Source: Natrialba hulunbeirensis JCM 10989
GTDB lineage: Archaea > Halobacteriota > Halobacteria > Halobacteriales > Natrialbaceae
Reading direction: 5' to 3'
Assembly: GCF_000337575.1 (NCBI RefSeq)
Contig: NZ_AOIM01000039.1
Location: forward strand, 70,131-109,026
DNA: 38,896 bases
In this document: piece by piece, positions 24,368 to 33,003 of the stretch
Layout: each line of letters begins with the position of its first letter
Numbering within the stretch: position 1 is the stretch's first letter
Translations under genes and position numbers: made by a program
The notes under the pieces: generated by a model
The model's database searches: none
What the model was told of the DNA's origin: nothing
What the model saw: only the letters and a program-made list of their open reading frames with translations

Positions 24368-25513
24368 ATGGACTTTGCGCTCTCGGCCGAGCAGCAACAG
24401 ATTCGGGACATGGTTTCGGAGTTCGTCGACGAGGAGATCGTTCCCGTCGCGGACGAAATCGACCACGAGGACGAGTTCCCGCAGGACCTCGTCGACGAGA
24501 TGGCCGACCTCGGACTGATGGGGATGCCGTTCCCCGAGGAGTACGGTGGGGCCGGTCTCGACTACCACTCCTACGCGATCGGACTCGAGGAGATTTCGCG
24601 TGGCTCCGGCGGCCTCGGGACCGTCGTCGCCGCCCACACCTCGCTCGCGGGGAACATGCTCTACGAGTTCGGTGACGACGCCCAGCTGGAGGAGTACCTG
24701 ACACCGCTTGCAGCAGGGGAGGACGTTGGCGCGTTCGCGCTCTCCGAGGCGGGCGCAGGCAGTGACGTGCCGGCGATGGAAACGATGGCTGAAAAGGATG
24801 GCGACGAGTACGTGATCAACGGCGGCAAGCTCTGGATCTCCAACGGCTCCGTCGCGGACACCGTCACGGTCTTCGCGAAGACGGACCCCGAAGCCGGCAA
24901 CAAGGGCATCTCCTCGTTCGTCGTCCGCCCCGAGGAGGACGACGGCTTCATCGTCGAGAACACGGAGGAGAAACTCGGCGACAAGGGCTGTCCGACGGCC
25001 GAACTCCGATTCGACGACCTCCGGATTCCCGAGGACCGCCTCCTCGGTGCCGAGGGCGACGGCTTCGTGCAGGCGCTGAAGACCCTGAACGGCGGCCGGA
25101 TCACCATCGCCGCCCGGAGCATCGGTATCGCTCGCGCTGCGTTCGACGAGGCCCGGGACTACGCCGGCGAGCGCGAACAGTTCGGCCAGCCGATCGGCGA
25201 GTTCCAGTCGATCAAACACAAGCTCGCGGATATGGACACGAAGATCCAGGCGGCCCGGATGCTGATGCACAAGGCCGCAGACAAGAAGATCCGCGGCGAG
25301 AACTTCATCAAGGACTCCGCGCAGGCGAAGCTCTACGCCAGCGAAATCTCCCGCGAGGTCGCAAACGAGGGGATCCAGATCCACGGCGGCTACGGCTACA
25401 CGAAGGACTTCCCCGCAGAGCGGTTCTACCGCGACGCCAAGCTGAACGAGATCTACGAGGGCACGAGCGAAGTGCTGCGGAACACGATCGGCGATCAGTT
25501 GCTCGATAACTGA
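24368..25513 (+). CDS. Acyl-CoA dehydrogenase
   Basis: The 381-residue flavoenzyme catalyses alpha,beta-dehydrogenation of an acyl-CoA. It has the full length of the family. The signature LSEAGAGSDVPAMETMAEK lies near residue 130, the FAD region is GRITIAARSIGIARAAFDEARDYAGEREQFGQPI (about 240-275), and the C-terminal block IHGGYGYTKDFPAERFYRDAKLNEIYEGTSEV carries the catalytic base Glu364 (YEGT), the position used by short- and medium-chain enzymes. It may serve branched-chain amino-acid or fatty-acid oxidation; chain length cannot be told from sequence. The start MDFALSAEQQQ at 24368 is the standard family N-terminus; an in-frame ATG at 24314 is rejected. Confidence 0.95.
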   Translation: MDFALSAEQQQIRDMVSEFVDEEIVPVADEIDHEDEFPQDLVDEMADLGLMGMPFPEEYGGAGLDYHSYAIGLEEISRGSGGLGTVVAAHTSLAGNMLYEFGDDAQLEEYLTPLAAGEDVGAFALSEAGAGSDVPAMETMAEKDGDEYVINGGKLWISNGSVADTVTVFAKTDPEAGNKGISSFVVRPEEDDGFIVENTEEKLGDKGCPTAELRFDDLRIPEDRLLGAEGDGFVQALKTLNGGRITIAARSIGIARAAFDEARDYAGEREQFGQPIGEFQSIKHKLADMDTKIQAARMLMHKAADKKIRGENFIKDSAQAKLYASEISREVANEGIQIHGGYGYTKDFPAERFYRDAKLNEIYEGTSEVLRNTIGDQLLDN

Positions 25514-25613
25514 GCGACTCCGAGTCGTTGCGGTTGTCGTCCCTCTTTCCCACTCGGCTAGTCCGTTCCGTACTCGAGTCCACAATCGTCGCTGACGCGG
25601 CCTGTTCGATGCA

Positions 25614-25621
25614 TATATCTT
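25614..25621 (+). promoter_or_regulatory. TATA-like box for the 25649 gene
   Basis: GCATATATCTTAC is centred about 31 bases before the ATG at 25649, in an otherwise GC-rich gap after the acyl-CoA dehydrogenase gene. Confidence 0.5.
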
Positions 25622-25648
25622 ACACGAACGCCCTGCAGAAAACGAGCG

Positions 25649-26488
25649 ATGTCAACGCGTACTCGAGTCGCCCTCCTGCTCCTCCTTGGAATCGGGCTGT
25701 TATGCAACCCGTTCTACCTCTGGCCGCACCACGCTGGCGACGCACACGAACTGCGTGCGAGTGAGACGACGATCACGGCGGATGCTGCGACGGCCGTTCC
25801 GGTGGATGACCTGCCACCGGAGACGAAAACTGCCGTGGAGTCCGCAGTCGAGACACTCGAGTCGGCCGCGGACCTACCCGTCGGCTGGTACCACAGCGAT
25901 CAGGGTGGTGGCCACGACTGGCCGCGATACGAGAGCGAGGCGGCGGTCCCGATGACTGGGCTGGCCGAGACCGGTCCACCGACTGTCACGGTCGAGGAAA
26001 CGGAGTATCTGCTGACGACCGTTGCGGTCGAGCGCTCACCACCCGTCCTGCCCGAGCAGTTTCGCGTTCCGATTGGCTTCACCGGCGCGCTGGCGCTCGC
26101 GTTCGGTGGGTTGCTTGCCGCTCGCGGGACGGTACAACTGACCACTCGCGCCGCGTGGGTCGTCGTCGGCGTCTGGACCGGCGTTCTCCTTGTGACGGCC
26201 GCCTACGACGGAAGTTTCGCGGGTGTTGCTCTTACGACTGTCCACGAAATTCCGCTCGTCGGGATCGACCTCTCTACAGTTGCCGGTAATTTCCTCGGAA
26301 CAGTCGTCTGGGTCCTGCCGGCGGTTGGGTTCGTCCTCGGCGTCGGCTTCCGGCGCGAGCGGTGGCGGTCTGGCGTCGGCGGGACGGGTGAACTCCTCTC
26401 GGTCCTCGCGTTGGTGGCGGTCACGTGGCCGTTCACGCTGCCGGGAGGGGCGCTCGGATTCCTGATCGGGCAGGATCGGCGCTCGTAG
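25649..26488 (+). CDS. Membrane protein with extracytoplasmic N-terminal domain, unknown
   Basis: This 279-residue protein has an N-terminal hydrophobic segment (residues 6-22, signal or anchor), an extracytoplasmic region of about 110 residues (DAATAVPVDDLPPETKTAVESAVETLESA, then GWYHSDQGGGHDWPRYE), and four membrane segments in the C-terminal half (about 140-158, 165-185, 207-235, 245-270). The N-terminal pattern resembles small domains found in other haloarchaeal membrane proteins, but I recognise no named family with confidence. It has its own TATA-like box and is convergent with the PadR-like gene. Confidence 0.68.
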   Translation: MSTRTRVALLLLLGIGLLCNPFYLWPHHAGDAHELRASETTITADAATAVPVDDLPPETKTAVESAVETLESAADLPVGWYHSDQGGGHDWPRYESEAAVPMTGLAETGPPTVTVEETEYLLTTVAVERSPPVLPEQFRVPIGFTGALALAFGGLLAARGTVQLTTRAAWVVVGVWTGVLLVTAAYDGSFAGVALTTVHEIPLVGIDLSTVAGNFLGTVVWVLPAVGFVLGVGFRRERWRSGVGGTGELLSVLALVAVTWPFTLPGGALGFLIGQDRRS

Positions 26489-26506
26489 CCAGCGGTTTAG
26501 CACCGT

Positions 26507-26857
26507 TCAGCGATCAACGTCAAGACACGCACTCATCCACTCGTAGTGGTCGTACAGCCGCCGCTCGCCCGCCTCGGTGAGCGCGTACACGTCGTGCAGT
26601 CCCTCTGTTCGCTTCTCGACAAACCCCGTGTCAACGAGTGCCGACAGCGTGCCGTAGAACGACTTCGGCTCGATTCGGTCGTCGTAGTGGGACTCGAGTT
26701 GGGACTTGAGCTGCTGGCCGCGGAGTTCGCCGCGGTGGGCGGCCTGGCTCGCTGTGTCGTCCGTCGCATCCACAGTATCCTCGGTATCCGAACCGCTGGC
26801 CGCCGCCAGCAGCACACAGATGTCCCGTCGCCGCCCGCTCTGGAGCCACTTGGTCAT
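26507..26857 (-). CDS. PadR-like winged-helix transcriptional regulator
   Basis: The 116-residue protein has a PadR/winged-helix pattern: MTKWLQSGRRRDICVLLAAA (helix 1), the linker SDTEDTVDATDDTASQAAHRG, QLKSQLESHYDDRIEPKSFYGTLSALVDTGFVEKR (recognition helix and wing approach), and GLHDVYALTEAGERRLYDHYEW. The acidic linker between helix 1 and helix 2 is longer than in typical PadR proteins. The start is ATG 26857; upstream codons in the same frame are low-complexity Gln/Pro/Asn/Glu and run into simple repeats. It lies next to the membrane protease gene on the same strand, 116 bases away, and might regulate it; that is inference. Confidence 0.78.
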   Translation of the reverse strand: MTKWLQSGRRRDICVLLAAASGSDTEDTVDATDDTASQAAHRGELRGQQLKSQLESHYDDRIEPKSFYGTLSALVDTGFVEKRTEGLHDVYALTEAGERRLYDHYEWMSACLDVDR

Positions 26858-26894
26858 ACGCAGTTTCGGTTCGTCCGGCGCACGAGCGTTACGG

Positions 26895-26950
26895 TTCTGG
26901 TTCTGTTCTGGTTCTGGTTCTGGTTGGGTCCTGGTTAGGTTCTGGTCGGG
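26895..26950. repeat. GGTTCT-type hexamer repeats upstream of the PadR-like gene
   Basis: GGTTCTG, GGTTCT and GGTTGGGT units repeat along the plus strand between the protease stop and the PadR-like start. They occupy its promoter region, so repeat length could influence expression. Confidence 0.6.
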
Positions 26951-26973
26951 TGCTAGTCGTCCTCGAAACCAAC

Positions 26974-27915
26974 TCATGGATCCCGTACCACCCACTCCGA
27001 AAGCCAGCCAAGCACCGCCCAGCACAGTCCGCCCGCCAAACTCACGGCACCCACCGCAACCTCACCCACCTCGAATCGCGCGACGCCACTCGAGTCCACC
27101 GCGTGTCTGAACAGCAGCAGCCGGTCGGTGGCGAGTTCGACAGTGCCGGAGCCGGCGGCGAGTGAGGCGAGAACGAGAGCGATGACGGTAGTTCCGAAAA
27201 GAGCGAGCGTTGCGACGGTACCGGTGGCGATCCGCGAGAGCGTCTGCATTCCGGCGAGTCGTAGTGTTTCGTCGCCGGAGCGGCAATCTGATTCGGGATC
27301 GTAAATCGCGAACCCCTGAATGTCGTCGTCCGGCAGCGCATCGACCCGGACACGGCTCGGATACTGGAGCAAGACGGCGGCCATCCAGAGGTCCCCGACG
27401 GAGCCGGCACCGTTCACCGCGAGTGCGAACACGAGAAGCACGGCGAACAGGTGTTCCGGCATGGCTGCCATGAGCAGGAGTCCGCTCGCGGTGAGCAGGA
27501 CGAACGGGGAGACGAGAATGACGAGCAACTGGTTGCGAGTAAATCGGTCGCCGCCGACGGCTGCGTAGGCGTACGGAAAGAGCGCGTAGGAGAGCCCGAC
27601 TCCGAAGGATGGAGCACTGCCATAGTAGGCCATAAAGAGACCGTGACAGGCCTCGTGGAGCACGACAACCACACCGAGGACAACCGCTGCGAGTCCGAGC
27701 CAGAACAGCAGCGTCCCTGACGGAAGCACGGGGATCGCGACCTGAGCGAGCTGTTCTCCGCGGAAGCGCGCGTGCAGGTGAACACCGTAGTAGACGAGCG
27801 CGAAGAAGCCGACGACCGAGACGGTGAGCCACTGGAGGGCGACGAGCCGCGTCAGCCGGAACTCGGTGACGGGCTGGGAGGGCGAGGAGGCCGGCCGTGA
27901 TTCGGCTCGCGTCAC
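26974..27915 (-). CDS. DUF3267 membrane metalloprotease
   Basis: This is a polytopic membrane protein of 313 residues from the GTG at 27915. Five or six hydrophobic segments are visible. The second carries HEACH (His87-Glu88-His91), a zinc-binding HExxH motif inside the membrane, and a later segment has GAGSVGDLWMA whose Asp is the likely third ligand; this is the DUF3267 pattern, related to site-2-type intramembrane proteases. The substrate is unknown. The frame is open to 28116, but that would overlap the divergent gene at 28022 and add a stretch read antisense to it, so GTG 27915 is preferred. A nearer start cannot be excluded. Confidence 0.8.
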   Translation of the reverse strand: MTRAESRPASSPSQPVTEFRLTRLVALQWLTVSVVGFFALVYYGVHLHARFRGEQLAQVAIPVLPSGTLLFWLGLAAVVLGVVVVLHEACHGLFMAYYGSAPSFGVGLSYALFPYAYAAVGGDRFTRNQLLVILVSPFVLLTASGLLLMAAMPEHLFAVLLVFALAVNGAGSVGDLWMAAVLLQYPSRVRVDALPDDDIQGFAIYDPESDCRSGDETLRLAGMQTLSRIATGTVATLALFGTTVIALVLASLAAGSGTVELATDRLLLFRHAVDSSGVARFEVGEVAVGAVSLAGGLCWAVLGWLSEWVVRDP

Positions 27916-28021
27916 GCGCAAACCGTCCGCCGGGGACGAAAAAGGAATATCGGTTCCAGTCGCGCCACCCCGTCGCAAGCGAACCGATACTTTCCCGGTG
28001 GCTGCCCTCCGAGTAGGGAGT

Positions 28022-28393
28022 ATGACCGAGGACGCTGACACGGACGCCGCGCCCGAGAGCACGAGTGCGACCACCACCGCTACCACTACCGCCACCGCCA
28101 ACGGCATCCGCGCCACCTACGACGAAACCGAGACCGAGCGCCGACTCGAGTTCGTCGCTGGCGTCGAGGACGAAGATTCGGGCGCGACTGCAACACCACG
28201 CGGGACCGGCACCGCGGCCATCGCTCAGAACATCGAGGGCTACGCCATGCTCAAGGTGCGACCGACCGCGGACGGCGACGAACTCGAGCGCTACTACGGC
28301 TTCGATATGGCGCTCGATCACGCGGCGGAACTGCTCGGCGTCTCACAACACGACCTGCCGATTCCCGAGGCGGCCGACGACATGGGGATGTAA
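28022..28393 (+). CDS. DUF7111-like small acidic protein
   Basis: This 123-residue soluble protein has an acidic Thr/Ala-rich leader (residues 1-27), then a compact domain: NGIRATYDETETERRLEFVAG, then TAAIAQNIEGYAMLKVRPT, and a C-terminal YYGFDMALDHAAELLGVSQHDLPIP. The pattern matches a small conserved haloarchaeal family that I recall as DUF7111; function unknown. The start at 28022 follows from the divergent promoter arrangement with the membrane protease gene. The ctaB fusion gene follows after 126 bases with its own promoter. Confidence 0.72.
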   Translation: MTEDADTDAAPESTSATTTATTTATANGIRATYDETETERRLEFVAGVEDEDSGATATPRGTGTAAIAQNIEGYAMLKVRPTADGDELERYYGFDMALDHAAELLGVSQHDLPIPEAADDMGM

Positions 28394-28480
28394 CTGACAC
28401 TCGAGACCGACACCTCCTTTCGAACACGTTCGCCCGAGACCCCGTGAGAACCGACGAAGCGGCCGCGGAAAACGGGAGCC

Positions 28481-28488
28481 ATAAATAC
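28481..28488 (+). promoter_or_regulatory. TATA-like box for the ctaB fusion gene
   Basis: ATAAATAC lies 32-39 bases before the GTG at 28520; together with the absence of an upstream ribosome-binding site it suggests a short leader. Confidence 0.5.
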
Positions 28489-28519
28489 GCGGAGTGGAAG
28501 GCTCTAGACGAGAGTAGCC

Positions 28520-30025
28520 GTGGCAACCGAATCCGAGTCATTTCCCCGCCCGATCGGGACGCGCCGGCGCTTTTCAGGACTGCTCGCAGCGACCGCGCTC
28601 GGCGTCTACCTCCTGTTGATCGTCGGCGCGACGACCTCGCTGACGGACGCTGCCGCGGCCTGTTCGACCTGGCCGACCTGTCACGCGCCGGCCGATCCGC
28701 TGAACCAGACCCAGCTCGTTGTCGCCTGGGGTCACCGGCTGGCGGCCGTGCTCGTCGGCCTGCTCGTCGCCGTGACGGCCCTTGCGGCCCTGTTCGGCGA
28801 CGTTTCCCGCCGCGTGCAGGCGGCCATCCTCGTCGGAACGGTGCTGTACGCCGTCCAGATCGGCGTCGGTGCTGCAACGGCAGTGCTCGGCCCCGCTGCG
28901 GTCGTCCCGGGACTGCACCTCGGACTCGGTCTCGTGATCTTTACGGCAATCGTCCTCGCACTCGCCTGGGATCTCGAACTCGCAACTGGCTCCGCAGACG
29001 ACGATGGACTCGAGTTCGGAACGCCAGCGGACGGGCCATCGGTTTCGGCTTCGGCTTCGGCTTCGACTGCGAGTTCGGAGCCGGAGCCAGCACCGGCCGC
29101 TGATGACGCGACGGCTGGACTGTCCCTGCCCGAGAGCCGCCTCGCTCGCGCTCGACTCACCGCCTTTGCGTACTTCAAAATGATGAAGCCACGGCTGATG
29201 TGGCTGCTGTGTCTCGTCGCAGCGGCGGGGATGGCGCTCGCGGCTGGCCCTGCGCTGACGCCCGACGTCATCCTCGCCACGCTCGGCGGCGGGGTGCTCG
29301 CAATCGGCGCATCGGGGACGTTCAACCACGTCCTCGAGCGTGACGTGGACAAGCGTATGTCCCGGACCGCGGACCGGCCGCTCGCGACCGAACTGATTCC
29401 GGTTCGCAACGCAATGCTGTTCGGCCTGTTCCTGACGGCAGCGTCGCTGTCGGTTTTCCTGACGATCAATATGCTCGCGGCCGCGCTCGGACTCGCCGCG
29501 ATCCTGTTCTACAGCGTCGTCTACACGCTGTTGCTCAAGCCGAACACGGTCCAGAACACGGTCATCGGCGGCGCGGCGGGCGCACTGCCGGCGCTGATCG
29601 GCTGGGCCGCCGTGACGAACGAGATTGGACTTCCAGGGCTCGCGCTCGCTGGTGTGATCTTCCTCTGGACGCCGGCGCACTTCTACAACCTCGCGCTCGC
29701 GTACAAGGACGACTACGCCCGCGGCGGCTTCCCGATGATGCCCGTTGTCCGCGGCGAGACGGAGACGCGAAAGCACATCATCTACTACCTCGCGGCGACG
29801 CTCGTTAGCACAGTCGCACTCGCCTGGATCACCGACCTCGGCGCGCTCTACGCCGGGACGGTCGTCCTCTTCGGCGGCATCTTCCTCTGGGCCGCCATCG
29901 TCCTCCACTTCGAGCAGACCGAGGCTGCGGCCTTTCGCGCGTTCCACGCTTCGAACGCCTTCCTCGGCGCTGTGCTCGTCGCGATTCTCGTCGACGCGCT
30001 CGTGGTGACGACGCCGCTGTTCTAG
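28520..30025 (+). CDS. ctaB: Heme O synthase CtaB with N-terminal half-CtaA (COX15) domain
   Basis: The 501-residue membrane protein has two parts. Residues 20-155 are a four-helix half-size heme A synthase-like domain with a Cys pair (CSTWPTC, Cys48 and Cys54) and two candidate heme-ligand His (AWGHRLAAVL, His72; GLHLGLG, His133). A linker of about 50 residues (156-205) is low-complexity Ser/Ala/Glu/Pro/Asp. Residues 207-501 are protoheme IX farnesyltransferase: KMMKPRLMWL, then NHVLERDVDKRMSRTADRPL (269-288, the prenyl diphosphate Asp motif), and later AYKDDYARGGFPMMPVVRG. CtaB makes heme O for terminal oxidases; the fused domain could carry it on to heme A. The start is GTG 28520. Confidence 0.92.
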   Translation: MATESESFPRPIGTRRRFSGLLAATALGVYLLLIVGATTSLTDAAAACSTWPTCHAPADPLNQTQLVVAWGHRLAAVLVGLLVAVTALAALFGDVSRRVQAAILVGTVLYAVQIGVGAATAVLGPAAVVPGLHLGLGLVIFTAIVLALAWDLELATGSADDDGLEFGTPADGPSVSASASASTASSEPEPAPAADDATAGLSLPESRLARARLTAFAYFKMMKPRLMWLLCLVAAAGMALAAGPALTPDVILATLGGGVLAIGASGTFNHVLERDVDKRMSRTADRPLATELIPVRNAMLFGLFLTAASLSVFLTINMLAAALGLAAILFYSVVYTLLLKPNTVQNTVIGGAAGALPALIGWAAVTNEIGLPGLALAGVIFLWTPAHFYNLALAYKDDYARGGFPMMPVVRGETETRKHIIYYLAATLVSTVALAWITDLGALYAGTVVLFGGIFLWAAIVLHFEQTEAAAFRAFHASNAFLGAVLVAILVDALVVTTPLF

Positions 30026-30050
30026 GTTTCCGTTTCAGCCCTCGAGCCGG

Positions 30051-31049
<999 letters not shown>

Positions 31050-31211
31050 ACTCGTCTGCACGTATTTTCCCGGGTGCCAAAACAGATGGGGCGACGTGAG
31101 CCGGTTGCCGGCTCCGCGTACTTGTGTCTGTACCGGGGCTCCCGACGCAGTTGTATCACACGAACTTGCATATATTGGATCGGAACAGGTGCCATATTGG
31201 GCACAAACCCG

Positions 31212-31222
31212 AGCATTAATGA
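31212..31222 (+). promoter_or_regulatory. TATA-like box for folD
   Basis: GCATTAATGAG is about 30 bases before the ATG at 31247; it fits a leaderless or short-leader promoter in the divergent gap. Confidence 0.45.
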
Positions 31223-31246
31223 GCATCCCAGCCGGCAACTCGAGTA

Positions 31247-32140
31247 ATGACCGAGATCATCGACGGCAACGCCGTCGCGAGCGAGATTCGCGAGGACTTG
31301 ACCGACGCCATCGAGACGCTTGCCGACGCGGGCGCGCGTCCCGGGCTGGCGACGGTGTTGATGGGTGACGACCCCGCCAGCGAAACCTACGTGAACATGA
31401 AACAGCGCGACTGCGAGGAGGTCGGCATCGAGAGCTACCACGTCGACGTCGACGGCGACGCCTCCCCGGAGACGCTGTACGACGAAATCGCCGCGCTCAA
31501 CGAGAACGACGACGTTCACGGCTACATCGTCCAGGCTCCCGTCCCCGACCACGTCGACTACCGCGAGGTCATCCGTCGCGTCGACCCCGCCAAGGACGTC
31601 GACGGCTTCCACCCCGAGAACGTCGGTCGCCTCGTCGCCGGCGACGCCCGCTTCCGTCCCTGCACACCCCACGGCGTCCAGAAGCTACTCGAGTCCGCTG
31701 GCGTCGAGATCGAGGGCACAGACGTGACGATCGTCGGCCGCTCGGATATCGTCGGCAAACCGCTCGCGAATCTGTTGATCCAGAAGGCCGACGACGGCAA
31801 CGCGACGGTGACGGTCTGTCACTCCCGGACGGATGATCTAGCCGAAAAGACCCGCAGTGCAGACATTGTCGTCGCAGCGGTCGGCGTGCCGGAACTGATC
31901 GACGGGTCGATGATCGGCGACGACGCGGTCGTCATCGACGTCGGCGTCAATCGCGTGGATGCCGATACCGAGAAGGGGTACGAACTCGTCGGCGACGTCG
32001 AGTTCGAGACCGCGAAGGAACAGGCGAGTGCGATCACGCCGGTGCCGGGCGGCGTCGGTCCGATGACGCGTGCGATGTTGCTGTACAACACCGTCACGGC
32101 TGCGAGTCTGCAGGAAGATATCGACGTTTCGCTGCCCTGA
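31247..32140 (+). CDS. folD: FolD bifunctional methylenetetrahydrofolate dehydrogenase/cyclohydrolase
   Basis: The 297-residue enzyme interconverts 5,10-methylene-, 5,10-methenyl- and 10-formyl-tetrahydrofolate, supplying one-carbon units for purine and other syntheses in the cytoplasm. The signature blocks are present: SETYVNMKQRDCEEVGI with Tyr48 and Lys52, GYIVQAPVPDH (VQLPLP in bacteria), DVDGFHPENVGRL, VTIVGRSDIVGKPLANLL for NADP binding, and TPVPGGVGPMTRAML near the end. Length is normal. In the same window purD (37360-38652) uses the 10-formyl-folate-dependent pathway, so both serve purine synthesis, but they are 5 kb apart and not an operon. Confidence 0.96.
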   Translation: MTEIIDGNAVASEIREDLTDAIETLADAGARPGLATVLMGDDPASETYVNMKQRDCEEVGIESYHVDVDGDASPETLYDEIAALNENDDVHGYIVQAPVPDHVDYREVIRRVDPAKDVDGFHPENVGRLVAGDARFRPCTPHGVQKLLESAGVEIEGTDVTIVGRSDIVGKPLANLLIQKADDGNATVTVCHSRTDDLAEKTRSADIVVAAVGVPELIDGSMIGDDAVVIDVGVNRVDADTEKGYELVGDVEFETAKEQASAITPVPGGVGPMTRAMLLYNTVTAASLQEDIDVSLP

Positions 32141-32156
32141 GACAGGGTAATCAGTT

Positions 32157-32909
32157 TCAGATCTCTGTTTCGAGTCGCTCCAACCGATCCTGCGCCCGCC
32201 CCAGCGCCACCTCGTCGCCGCGAAGCCCGTCCCCCAGGTCGCGGGTCGCTTCGACCAGCCGATCCGCGGTTTCCGCGTCGATATCACCATCTAAGAGTCG
32301 AATCCGTTTGACGTGCTCACCGAGGGACTCGAGTACCTGCCGGTCCGGTTTCGTCAGTTCCGCCTGTGTTCGTCCCGTTTTTCCCTCCTCGAGCCACGTG
32401 CGAACGTCGCGGCGATACTCTCGAATGGCGTTCGCGACGGCGAGTCCCCGCGCTGCCTGTAGTCCGGGTGGGACCTCGTCGGCCGGTGGACGCTCGCCAC
32501 CGTCTGCATCGCGGAGCAAGGAGAGGAAGTACAGTTCATCGCGGTCGTCGAGCGAGGCGTTATACTCGAGTTCCCGAGCGACGACGTCGGCGACGTGTCT
32601 GAGTTCGATGGCGGCGAGGTAGGTGTCGTCGAGGTCACGAAGATCGCCGGCGTTGATGAAGCCGCGCTGGCGGACGTATTCGCGACAACGGTCGCGGGCG
32701 CGGTCGGCGAGGTCGCCGGTCGACGTGTCGTCGATGTCGGAGCGGATGGGCGTGAGGTCGAACGGGACCTGCAGGTCGGTGTGTTCGGTTCGGTCGTCGG
32801 TGCCGACGCTGCGGAGGCTGCCACAGCCGGGACAGTCGATGCTGCCGGTTTCGTAGTACGACCACCGGGTGCCACACTCCGTACACTCGCGCTCGCCCCG
32901 AATCTTCAT
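32157..32909 (-). CDS. Zinc-ribbon protein, DUF7117-like
   Basis: The 250-residue protein begins with a zinc ribbon: MKIRGERECTECGTRW, then SIDCPGCGSLRS, giving two CxxC pairs about 14 residues apart. The rest is alpha-helical and charged, with blocks such as ARDRCREYVRQRGFINAGDLRDL, ELYFLSLLRDADGGERPP and VLESLGEHVKRIRLLDGDIDAETADRLVEATRDL. It resembles a conserved haloarchaeal family (DUF7117 as I recall). The ribbon suggests binding to RNA, DNA or protein, possibly in transcription or translation, but no partner is evident. It is convergent with folD (16 bases between stops) and downstream of the membrane protein gene on the same strand. Confidence 0.8.
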   Translation of the reverse strand: MKIRGERECTECGTRWSYYETGSIDCPGCGSLRSVGTDDRTEHTDLQVPFDLTPIRSDIDDTSTGDLADRARDRCREYVRQRGFINAGDLRDLDDTYLAAIELRHVADVVARELEYNASLDDRDELYFLSLLRDADGGERPPADEVPPGLQAARGLAVANAIREYRRDVRTWLEEGKTGRTQAELTKPDRQVLESLGEHVKRIRLLDGDIDAETADRLVEATRDLGDGLRGDEVALGRAQDRLERLETEI

Positions 32910-33003
32910 GCAGGCGTCTACGATGGGGGCACAAAAAGTCCTCACGGAGTCGGGGGCAGAACCGAAGTTGCGGAGCGTGTTGCCGTCCCGGCTGTGGGAC
33001 GAC

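Noticed and set aside
24251-25585. Minus-strand open frame of 444 codons
   Set aside because: Antisense to the acyl-CoA dehydrogenase gene, which has full family motifs.
27062-28321. Minus-strand 419-codon open frame
   Set aside because: Arg/Ala/Gly-rich product out of frame with the DUF3267 protease; shadow of two divergent genes.
28574-29947. Minus-strand 457-codon open frame
   Set aside because: Antisense to the ctaB fusion gene, which has clear motifs.
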